Below are positions 1-5,452 of a DNA stretch of 7,650 nucleotides, piece by piece. The position numbers were made by a program, and so were the translations under genes. The notes below the pieces were generated by a model. The model worked only from the letters and a program-made list of their open reading frames with translations. It ran no database searches and was not told where the DNA came from. The number at the start of each line of letters is the position of its first letter. The stretch's first letter is position 1. Origin of the DNA: Candidatus Hydrogenedentota bacterium (lineage in GTDB: Bacteria > Hydrogenedentota > Hydrogenedentia > Hydrogenedentales > CAITNO01); assembly GCA_011046175.1 (NCBI GenBank), contig DSBB01000208.1, positions 1 to 7,650 of the forward strand, written 5' to 3'.

Positions 1-29
1 ATACAAGAAGGACTGTTAACGCCAGATGG

Positions 30-49
30 ATTCCCGTTTTCACGGGAAT
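30..49. repeat. dRS3-like inverted repeat (ATTCCC-N8-GGGAAT)
   Basis: The 20 bases fit exactly the ATTCCC-N8-GGGAAT pattern known in Neisseria as dRS3, which lies in repeat arrays and serves as an integration target for filamentous phages there. The arms extend to an 8-bp stem (30-37 with 42-49) around a TTTC loop. It is followed by GACGG, as in similar repeats of other phyla. No clear T-tract follows directly, so it is a poor intrinsic terminator, though it might still mark the end of a transcript entering from the left. The family assignment rests on the consensus only. Confidence 0.6.
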
Positions 50-69
50 GACGGCAACGTTGTGTTTTG

Positions 70-83
70 TTTGTGACAACTGC
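70..83 (+). repeat. Degenerate direct repeat, copy 1
   Basis: TTTGTGACAACTGC here recurs at 220-234 as TTTGTGTACAACTGC, which has one extra base. Both copies run into a GC-rich hairpin arm. This suggests that the 89-134 hairpin and the 172-260 element share ancestry, but the match is short. Confidence 0.35.
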
Positions 84-88
84 GCCGC

Positions 89-134
89 AGGCGCCACTTC
101 TTCCGGGCGAAGTCCCGGACGAAGCGTAGCGCCT
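89..134. repeat. Imperfect 46-nt hairpin
   Basis: The outer arms AGGCGC (89-94) and GCGCCT (129-134) pair. Inside them CTTC (97-100) pairs with GAAG (121-124), then a single mismatch, then TCCGGG (102-107) pairs with CCCGGA (114-119) around a 6-nt loop. An overlapping small palindrome CTGCG-C-CGCAG lies at 80-90. No U-tract follows. The structure is more likely part of a dispersed repeat element than a terminator. Confidence 0.5.
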
Positions 135-171
135 TATCGGCCAGAAACCGCGATCAAGAAAAAGAAGTTGG

Positions 172-260
172 GTATGTTGTTCACGCTTCAGCGTGCGGGG
201 TTGCGTGTATGACTCAGAGTTTGTGTACAACTGCCGCGCGCTGAAGCGTGAACAACATAC
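172..260. repeat. 89-nt element with perfect 22-bp inverted repeats
   Basis: The left arm 172-193 (GTATGTTGTTCACGCTTCAG, then CG) is the exact reverse complement of the right arm 239-260. Pairing continues inward through one T-G wobble (194/238) and four more pairs (195-198 with 234-237), giving a stem of about 27 bp and a 35-nt loop (199-233). The size and terminal inverted repeats resemble a very small miniature inverted-repeat element or the collapsed ends of an insertion sequence. No open frame for a transposase lies inside, and no convincing target-site duplication is seen; a shared AAAGA at 161-165 and 261-265 is too weak. In RNA it would form a strong hairpin. Confidence 0.75.
220..234 (+). 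repeat. Degenerate direct repeat, copy 2
   Basis: This is the partner of the copy at 70-83, with a single-base insertion. It lies in the loop and inner right arm of the 172-260 inverted-repeat element. Confidence 0.35.
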
Positions 261-277
261 AAAGAGAATAGTCAAAT

Positions 278-299
278 CTGGGTTGCGGGCAACGCCCGC
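278..299 (+). repeat. Short hairpin repeat, copy 1
   Basis: The stem GCGGGC (285-290) pairs perfectly with GCCCGC (294-299) around a 3-nt loop. The 22 bases 278-299 match 431-452 at 18 positions. Two of the differences form a compensatory pair: C286-G298 here is T439-A451 in the other copy. A further GGGC-GTA-GCCC hairpin lies at 368-378 and a related GGGCGAAGTCCC at 105-116. This looks like one family of small structured repeats. Confidence 0.55.
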
Positions 300-367
300 C
301 TTAGTACTTTGTCAGTCATCTTCTATGATCAACCACAAGAGGTTCACAAGCATCGTCATTGATAGGA

Positions 368-378
368 GGGCGTAGCCC
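368..378 (+). repeat. GGGC-GTA-GCCC mini-hairpin
   Basis: A 4-bp stem closes a 3-nt loop, the same GGGC-N3-GCCC layout as the hairpins at 285-299 and 438-452. On its own it would be unremarkable; it is listed because it recurs within 100-150 bases of them. Confidence 0.35.
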
Positions 379-403
379 GACGCGGCAAGCTGGGAACACG
401 AGA

Positions 404-432
404 TTGCGTTTTGCTTGAAATGACGCTACACT
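404..432 (+). promoter_or_regulatory. Weak candidate promoter for the M20-tlyA pair
   Basis: TTGCGT (404-409) and TACACT (427-432) are separated by 17 bases and match the sigma-70 boxes at 3 and 4 of 6 positions. An alternative is TTAGTA (301-306) and TATGAT (324-329), also 17 bases apart, with a better -10 box (5 of 6). Neither is strong. The organism's promoter consensus is unknown, so both are only the best-looking options upstream of the gene. Confidence 0.2.
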
Positions 433-452
433 GGATTGTGGGCAAAGCCCAC
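431..452 (+). repeat. Short hairpin repeat, copy 2, in the leader of the M20 gene
   Basis: The stem GTGGGC (438-443) pairs with GCCCAC (447-452) around AAA. It is the second copy of the 278-299 repeat. It ends four bases before the putative ribosome binding site (456-463) of the peptidase gene, so it would fold in the mRNA leader if transcription starts upstream. A regulatory role is possible but unproven; it may just be a repeat that landed there. Confidence 0.5.
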
Positions 453-455
453 GTT

Positions 456-463
456 GGAAAGGA
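456..463 (+). promoter_or_regulatory. Ribosome binding site that sets the M20 start
   Basis: GGAAAGGA lies 11 bases before the ATG at 475. The longer frame opening at 436 would need a TTG codon inside the hairpin repeat and has no suitable binding site, so 475 is preferred. Confidence 0.6.
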
Positions 464-474
464 ATTCTGCGGAC

Positions 475-1857
475 ATGAATCTTGATGCGACGATAGCGCG
501 GTTGCGTTCCAAACACGACAGATACGTGAGCGAACTTGCGGAAGCCTTGCGAATACCAAGTATTGCGACACTTCCGGAACACGCGCAGGATATGCAGCGG
601 ATGGCGGACTGGTTGGCGCGCCAGATGGCGACGATGGGCTTGGATAATGTCGCAATCATGCCGACATCAAGAAATCCTGTTGTATATGGCGACTGGCTGC
701 GCGCGCCCGGGAAACCCACGGTGCTGGTGTATGGACATTATGACGTGCAGCCCGCCGACCCGCTTGACGAATGGCATTCGCCGCCCTTTGAACCGCGCAT
801 TGAAGATGAGTACATTTATGCCCGGGGCGCGTCGGATATGAAAGGGCAGATATTTGCTCAGTTGAAGGCGGTCGAGGCGGCGTTGGCGGAGGATGCGTGT
901 CCAATCAACCTGAAATATCTCATTGAAGGCGACGAGGAAATCGGCTCGCCTTCACTGGAAGATTTTATCCTTGCGAACAGGGAATTGCTCCAATGCGATG
1001 TGGTGTTGAACTGTGACACCGGTATCCATGCCCCCCACCGTCCGTCCATCACCTATGCGCTGCGCGGGCTTGCTTATTTCGAATTCGAGGTGACCGTGCC
1101 CGACCACGACCTTCACAGCGGTTCTTTCGGCGGCTCGATACGCAACCCCATCCATGTCGTATGCGACCTGATTGCCGGCATGCATGACGGGAACGGCCGC
1201 ATCATGCTGCCGGGCTTTTATGACGCAGTGCGACCCCTTGATGATGAAGAGCGGGCGCAGCTGCGCGAAGCGCCTTATTCCGACGCAGACTGGCTGGCAC
1301 TTACCGGCGCGCCCGCATTATACGGAGAAGCCGGGTTTACCACGCTCGAACGGGTCGGGGCGCGTCCTTCGCTGAGTGTCAACGGCGTCTGGGGCGGCTT
1401 CCAAGGGGAAGGCGCAAAAACCGTGCTGCCCGCCCGGGCGGGCGCGAAAATCTCGCTGCGCCTTGTGCCTGACCAGAAACCGGCCGAGGCCGCTCGCCAG
1501 CTTCGCGCCTATTTGGAACAAAACGCGCCGCCGGAATGTCACTGGGAACTGCGCACTCATTCCCTTGGCCCGGGCGCGGTAATGAGCCGCAAATCGCCGT
1601 ATATGCAGGCGGCGGTAAAGGCGCTTGAAACGGTGTTTGGCCGGAAGCCTTTTTTCCGCCGCGAAGGGGCGAGCGTGCCCGTGGTTGGCATGATCAAGGA
1701 ACTGCTGGATGTGGATTCCATCATGCTTGGTTTCGCCCTGCCTGACGACGGCATTCACGGGCCGAATGAACGCCAGTCGCTGCCCGTTTTGTTCAAGGGC
1801 ATGGAAGCTTATATTCATTTTCTCGCGGCATTGGATACTATTGAGCGGGCCGGATAA
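475..1857 (+). CDS. M20-family metallopeptidase (dipeptidase type)
   Basis: A 460-residue zinc-type exopeptidase of the M20 (ArgE/DapE/ACY1/CPG2/CNDP) family, probably cytoplasmic because no signal peptide is seen. The family hydrolyses dipeptides or N-acylated amino acids with two metal ions. All expected motifs are present: GHYDVQP with His88 (metal) and Asp90; ARGASDMKGQ with bridging Asp121; EGDEEIGS with general base Glu154 and metal ligand Glu155; CDTG with Asp181; DLHSGSFGG (211-219 region), typical of the dimerisation or lid domain inserted at about 195-385; and IHGPNE with metal ligand His428 near the C-terminus. Length is normal for CNDP-like dipeptidases. The ATG at 475 is supported by GGAAAGGA upstream. 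The gene is followed after 4 bases by tlyA, so the two are probably co-transcribed. Family is secure; the substrate (dipeptide versus acyl-amino acid) is not. Confidence 0.93.
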   Translation: MNLDATIARLRSKHDRYVSELAEALRIPSIATLPEHAQDMQRMADWLARQMATMGLDNVAIMPTSRNPVVYGDWLRAPGKPTVLVYGHYDVQPADPLDEWHSPPFEPRIEDEYIYARGASDMKGQIFAQLKAVEAALAEDACPINLKYLIEGDEEIGSPSLEDFILANRELLQCDVVLNCDTGIHAPHRPSITYALRGLAYFEFEVTVPDHDLHSGSFGGSIRNPIHVVCDLIAGMHDGNGRIMLPGFYDAVRPLDDEERAQLREAPYSDADWLALTGAPALYGEAGFTTLERVGARPSLSVNGVWGGFQGEGAKTVLPARAGAKISLRLVPDQKPAEAARQLRAYLEQNAPPECHWELRTHSLGPGAVMSRKSPYMQAAVKALETVFGRKPFFRREGASVPVVGMIKELLDVDSIMLGFALPDDGIHGPNERQSLPVLFKGMEAYIHFLAALDTIERAG

Positions 1858-1861
1858 AAAC

Positions 1862-2629
1862 ATGTCCAAAGAGCGTCTTGACATAGTGGTGCAGCAACGG
1901 TATGGGGTGACCCGCAGCAAGGCGCAGGGGCTGATCCAGACGGGATGCCTTTTGAGCGAGGCCGGCGAACCGCTGGTAAAACCGGGAATGCGCATTGAAA
2001 AGGATGCGCCGTTGCAACTGTTGGAGGGGCCGCGTTTTGTGAGCCGCGGGGGCGACAAACTTGCCCATGCCATTGAAACGTTCCCTATTAACGTGCGAGA
2101 CCGGATTGTTATTGACGTAGGCGCGTCAACCGGCGGATTCACTGATTGCCTGCTGCAATATGGCGCGGCGCGGGTGTACGCCGTGGATGTGGGGTACGGA
2201 CAACTCGCGTGGGCGTTGCGCCAGGATACGCGGGTGGTGGTGATGGAGCGCTGCAATATACGCTCACTGACGCCGGAACAATTGAATGCGCGCCCTGATT
2301 TTTTTACCGCCGACTGCTCGTTCATCTCTCTTAAACTGGTGCTGCCGGCTGTGTTGCGGCTACTGGGCGACAAACCGGAGGGGGTCGCGCTTATCAAGCC
2401 GCAATTTGAAGCGGGACGCGAAAAAGTGGGACGCGGAGGCGTGGTGCGGGACCCGAACGTGCATGAGGCGGTCATCCGCGAAATCAGCGCGACGGCGCGG
2501 CAACTCGGATTCCGGGCAATGGAGGTAACCCCCTCTCCCCTGCTGGGCCCCGCGGGCAATCGTGAATTTCTGGCATACCTGCATGGATTTTGCCCCGAAC
2601 TGCATCCTACCGAAACTCATCCTCAATGA
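1862..2629 (+). CDS. tlyA: TlyA-type rRNA (cytidine-2'-O)-methyltransferase
   Basis: A 255-residue protein of the TlyA (formerly 'hemolysin A') family. Family members transfer methyl from S-adenosylmethionine to the ribose 2'-O of 23S rRNA C1920, and in some species also 16S rRNA C1409, in the cytoplasm; this affects subunit contacts and capreomycin/viomycin sensitivity. An N-terminal S4 RNA-binding domain (about 1-55, RLDIVV...SRSKAQ-type pattern) leads through FVSRGGDKL into an FtsJ-like Rossmann domain. Motif I is DVGASTGGFTDCLL (85-98). The K-D-K-E set expected for 2'-O methyltransferases is visible as Lys66, Asp151 (DCSF), Lys179 (IKPQFE) and Glu235 (NREFL). The ATG follows the M20 stop by 4 bases with only a weak binding site, which suggests translational coupling. 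Its last 23 bases overlap the convergent gene. I cannot tell type I from type II from this sequence alone. Confidence 0.95.
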   Translation: MSKERLDIVVQQRYGVTRSKAQGLIQTGCLLSEAGEPLVKPGMRIEKDAPLQLLEGPRFVSRGGDKLAHAIETFPINVRDRIVIDVGASTGGFTDCLLQYGAARVYAVDVGYGQLAWALRQDTRVVVMERCNIRSLTPEQLNARPDFFTADCSFISLKLVLPAVLRLLGDKPEGVALIKPQFEAGREKVGRGGVVRDPNVHEAVIREISATARQLGFRAMEVTPSPLLGPAGNREFLAYLHGFCPELHPTETHPQ

Positions 2630-3095
2630 TTTCCGCAATAAACCGCTCAATGGATATTTGGTAGTACTTGCTTTCCGGGGTGAGAATCAATCCCGTGGTA
2701 ATGTCTTCGCTTCGTTCGAAGGCGTCCATGCATTTGCCTATCAATGCATCAATCGTGTCCGGCTCGTGGGACAATTCCAGTTGTTCCGACGAACATTCCA
2801 CAGGATGGTTGGGAAAACCCAGAAACCCGAACATGCGTCCCGCAATGGCGAGATCAACCTCGTCTTCACCAAAAATGTCGCTGTAACTTGAGTTATATTG
2901 CTTGGGCTTGATTATGAATTGCGGCGACACATGGATGCGTCCCCGCACACGCATCGAGCCGGAGGCGGATTCCAGCGCTTCGCCAAGACAGATATAGGGC
3001 AGTTCATGATACCCCTTGATAATACCGTAGGTTGGCGTGCGCAAAATGATGGTGCGCTCGTATATGTCGCGCATGGCGCGTTTGTCCAGTGCCAT
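2607..3095 (-). CDS. Uncharacterised 162-residue protein
   Basis: I do not recognise this family. The protein is mixed in charge with no signal peptide or membrane helix, so it is probably cytoplasmic. It opens with a basic helix-like stretch (MALDKRAMRDIYERT), then RTPTYGIIKGYHELPYI (19-35), a beta-rich middle (RVRGRIHVSPQFIIKP, 49-64), an acidic segment (DIFGEDEVD) and a C-terminal helix ending ERFIAEIIEDEFR. Three cysteines (36, 101, 122) form no obvious metal site. The start at 3095 is chosen because GGAG lies 6 bases upstream. A longer start at 3194 also has an AGGAA and would add 33 residues, with a short hydrophobic run, but would overlap the upstream gene by 50 bases. It is last in the leftward cluster, 49 bases after the glycosidase-like gene, and its end overlaps tlyA. 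Confidence 0.8.
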   Translation of the reverse strand: MALDKRAMRDIYERTIILRTPTYGIIKGYHELPYICLGEALESASGSMRVRGRIHVSPQFIIKPKQYNSSYSDIFGEDEVDLAIAGRMFGFLGFPNHPVECSSEQLELSHEPDTIDALIGKCMDAFERSEDITTGLILTPESKYYQISIERFIAEIIEDEFR

Positions 3096-3101
3096 GAGTA
3101 T

Positions 3102-3105
3102 CTCC
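3102..3105 (-). promoter_or_regulatory. Ribosome binding site that decides the start of the 162-residue gene
   Basis: Read on the minus strand, GGAG is followed by six bases and the ATG at 3095, a classical arrangement. It favours the short form over the start at 3194, which has AGGAA seven bases upstream but lies inside the preceding gene. Confidence 0.6.
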
Positions 3106-3144
3106 ACTATGAACAAAAAAACTCGTGCCGTCCTGAAGCGGTTG

Positions 3145-5400
3145 CTATATTGTAAAACGATAAACGCCCGGTTCGCCAATGACATAAGCGCCATCGCGTC
3201 GTTCCTGTTTTTCTGATGACCACAAATTGTCGAGGAGCAGATTCAATTCCAACAGCGGCGCGTCTTTCACCGTTATTTCAATTGACTGATTGCATGCGGT
3301 AATGTCCAACGGAACGCCCGCATACAATATGTTGCGCGCCGTCATTTCCGGACAGGCCGCCGGAAGCATGGGAGAAATCGCCAAGCCTTCGGGGGTCGCC
3401 CGTATACCCAAAAAGCCGAGCGTTACAATGGCGGGCAGCATGCTGCTTTCGTAAAACTCGAAGTCAATGCCGAGTCCGCCCGCGGTGCCGCCGCCCTGAA
3501 GCGTGGTGCCCCGGTCGGTTTCCCCGTAATAGGCGCGATAGCCGCCCGACCCGTCCACTTCGCGCTGCCACGCGAGTATTTCGCCGAGACGCGTCCAGGC
3601 ATCGTCGGGACTGACATGATGCAGCCGAGCCCAAAGATCATAAAATGTAAATCCAAGCACCGCGCCGCCATCCTGCACCTGTCCGCCCCAGGGTATATGT
3701 TCGGGATGGGTCCATACGAACTTGTACCATTCCACGTTGCGTTTTGTTGTAGCGCGCGGCCCGAAACGCCAACGATAAATATCAGCCCCTGTTGCGGTGT
3801 CGCCCTCAACAATCCGTTCGCCTTGAATCCAGCTCATAATGCTTTGTATGTGATCATCCTCAACGATGTCGTACCAGATGGCCTCGAGATTCAGGAAGGT
3901 GAACCCGAAATCGAATTTCTCTCCTTTTTTCGTGATACTTGGATAAAACCGGCCATTGGCATCATTCCAGAATTTTGCGTTCGACACGCGTTTCACTTCT
4001 GCTGCGTGGTTGCGCAGCATATCAGGGTCCATCGCAAGCACGCCCAACGGGATATCCCATTCGGGATGGTTTCGGATGGCTTCTTCAATAGCCGCAAGGG
4101 CAAGGGTGGCGCCATAGTATTGCATGGTGGCGTAGAAATCGTCCCAACCGAACGGAAGCAGATCCCAGTAGTTGTTGCCCATTGCCGTTCCGGAATGGAT
4201 GTCCTTTTCGCCGTTGTCAAGGAGCGTCCAGCCGGGGCCGCCATCGTGACCCGGCCAGGAGACACGTATGTGGTTATGTTCAAGTCCGCCCATTTCAGTC
4301 TGTTGATATCTCAAGGCGGTTCGCATACGGTTGATGTTTTCCCGCAGGAACACGAGGTCGCGCGTCCAATTGAAATAATGATAACTGCCCAGTATCAGGA
4401 TGGGGTTGTTGATGGTATGGCGTGTGTCATAAACCGTAAAGAAGGAATCTATCTCGATAATGATGTCCTTTTCGCCCGGCGCGAGATTAAGGCGCAGCGC
4501 CTTGATGTTCCCCTCCCAGAGGGGATGGCGGTGCATGGTGATGTGGGAATGCCAAAAGCCGCTTGACAAGGCCGTCTCCTGTGGATAAAAGAACATGCGG
4601 CGTTCGGCGCTGAACTCGGTGTCTGACTCTCGCATCCATTCAATATACGGGGGCGCCGCGGGATTGATCTCCCCCTCGCGCCGCCAGCGCAGTTGCATGA
4701 ACGGCGCGTCATGTGCCCGGATGCGCATATTGTCGGGAGTGGTCAGGCGCGGCGATGAAGCGGTGGCCTGCAGACGCCAGCACTCGTCCACGACGCCCAA
4801 CGATTCGAGATTCTCCAATGCAAAGGACTGCGCCGCCGTTTCTCCCGAAAAATCGGGACGTTTCCAGCCGCGCAGATAATTACCCACCCAGTGGCGGGTG
4901 TAATCAGATTGGAAGTGCCACCCGATGGTGCGCCCCATCACCTTGTCGGGAACATTGTGCGACTGCGTCCAAAGGGGGAAAGGCCACCCCAGATCGTGGG
5001 CATGCGAAATATGCTGATGGGTGGACACATATCCCTCGTCATCCATGAATGCGGTAAGCATATATTCGCGAAACAAATCTTGTATTGTGCGTTGCTGGTG
5101 TTTGTCCACTGCGTTGTTGAGCCATAAGTCGGCAATGGCAAGATATTCCTTGTTAAAGAGAGTAATGTTATTCCCCGGTCGGTAATGAAAATGATGCCAA
5201 AGATACTTACTCATCAAATCCGCCGCGTCTTCATTGTCCGTGAATTCAAAAACCGGAAAACCCTCGGGTGGCGTCTGTTCGACGACGGCGCGCCGCTCGA
5301 ACTGCGGTTGCGCGCCAAATGCGTTGTCGGCGATAAAGAACACCAGGCTCATAATCAGCAACCAGAAAATGGCCGCCGCCACTTCATAGAGGAATGTCAT
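3145..5400 (-). CDS. Exported six-hairpin glycosidase-like protein
   Basis: A 751-residue protein that resembles (alpha/alpha)6-barrel glycosidases and phosphorylases. A hydrophobic segment at about 8-24 followed by ADNAFGAQ suggests a signal peptide or anchor, so the enzyme would act in the periplasm or outside. Residues 55-200 are helical and aromatic-rich (WHHFHYRPGNN, HDLGWPFPLWTQS). About 205-335 looks like a beta-sandwich (FWHSHITMHRHPLWEGNIK). About 340-660 carries the barrel signatures SYHYFNWTRDLVFLRENINR, GNNYWDLLPFGWDD (408-421), WGGQVQDGGAVLGF (571-584) and GIDFEFYESSMLP (644-656). A beta-rich C-terminal domain ends at 751. Acidic residues in the last three motifs are catalytic candidates, not assigned. 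The start is set by GGAAAGGAG ending 6 bases before the ATG. I cannot place it in a numbered glycoside hydrolase family; the six-hairpin fold call is from pattern recognition. Confidence 0.8.
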   Translation of the reverse strand: MTFLYEVAAAIFWLLIMSLVFFIADNAFGAQPQFERRAVVEQTPPEGFPVFEFTDNEDAADLMSKYLWHHFHYRPGNNITLFNKEYLAIADLWLNNAVDKHQQRTIQDLFREYMLTAFMDDEGYVSTHQHISHAHDLGWPFPLWTQSHNVPDKVMGRTIGWHFQSDYTRHWVGNYLRGWKRPDFSGETAAQSFALENLESLGVVDECWRLQATASSPRLTTPDNMRIRAHDAPFMQLRWRREGEINPAAPPYIEWMRESDTEFSAERRMFFYPQETALSSGFWHSHITMHRHPLWEGNIKALRLNLAPGEKDIIIEIDSFFTVYDTRHTINNPILILGSYHYFNWTRDLVFLRENINRMRTALRYQQTEMGGLEHNHIRVSWPGHDGGPGWTLLDNGEKDIHSGTAMGNNYWDLLPFGWDDFYATMQYYGATLALAAIEEAIRNHPEWDIPLGVLAMDPDMLRNHAAEVKRVSNAKFWNDANGRFYPSITKKGEKFDFGFTFLNLEAIWYDIVEDDHIQSIMSWIQGERIVEGDTATGADIYRWRFGPRATTKRNVEWYKFVWTHPEHIPWGGQVQDGGAVLGFTFYDLWARLHHVSPDDAWTRLGEILAWQREVDGSGGYRAYYGETDRGTTLQGGGTAGGLGIDFEFYESSMLPAIVTLGFLGIRATPEGLAISPMLPAACPEMTARNILYAGVPLDITACNQSIEITVKDAPLLELNLLLDNLWSSEKQERRDGAYVIGEPGVYRFTI

Positions 5401-5406
5401 GTTTGA

Positions 5407-5415
5407 CTCCTTTCC
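5407..5415 (-). promoter_or_regulatory. Strong ribosome binding site of the glycosidase-like gene
   Basis: Read on the minus strand, GGAAAGGAG is followed by six bases and the ATG at 5400. It is the strongest binding site in the window, which suggests this gene is translated well and independently of the preceding one, 52 bases away. Confidence 0.7.
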
Positions 5416-5452
5416 ATTATTTTGCTTGACCAGCGTTGGGAATCAACATCTT

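Larger units (their letters stand above)
1..474. other. Gene-free, repeat-rich intergenic region
   Basis: No open frame here has a convincing ribosome binding site or a protein-like composition; the short frame at 193-375 runs through an inverted repeat and starts on a non-ATG codon. The region is instead packed with inverted repeats, each listed separately. Two stretches end in AATGACG-like text (47-53 and 419-425), a sequence style common at the edges of dispersed short repeats in many bacterial genomes. The region therefore looks like an accumulation site for small repeat elements upstream of the M20 peptidase gene. Copy number elsewhere in the genome cannot be seen from here. Confidence 0.75.

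Noticed and set aside
30..120. Rho-independent terminators in the left region
   Set aside because: The stems at 30-49 and 97-124 are not directly followed by a T-tract.
193..375. 60-codon plus-strand frame in the left intergenic region
   Set aside because: It begins inside the inverted-repeat element, lacks an ATG and binding site, and runs through several repeats.
1..474. CRISPR array or integron attC sites in the repeat-rich region
   Set aside because: Repeats differ in length and spacing, with no regular spacer pattern, and no paired RYYYAAC/GTTRRRY core sites with an adjacent cassette are seen.
1318..2559. Long minus-strand open frame of 413 codons opposite the M20 and tlyA genes
   Set aside because: It is rich in Ser, Arg and Pro, has no recognisable motif, and lies antisense to two genes with complete catalytic motifs. 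Long antisense frames are expected in GC-rich DNA.
3096..3194. Longer start for the 162-residue protein at 3194
   Set aside because: An AGGAA precedes it, but it would overlap the upstream gene by 50 bases and the added residues look like shadow sequence; GGAG before 3095 is better placed. It is kept as an alternative in the gene entry.
3616..4566. Plus-strand open frame of 316 codons inside the glycosidase-like gene
   Set aside because: It is antisense to a gene with a strong ribosome binding site, signal segment and barrel motifs, and its translation has no domain-like pattern.
4848..4860. Short TCCCGA/TCGGGA inverted repeat inside the glycosidase-like gene
   Set aside because: It encodes an ordinary stretch of the protein, and short GC palindromes of this size are expected by chance.
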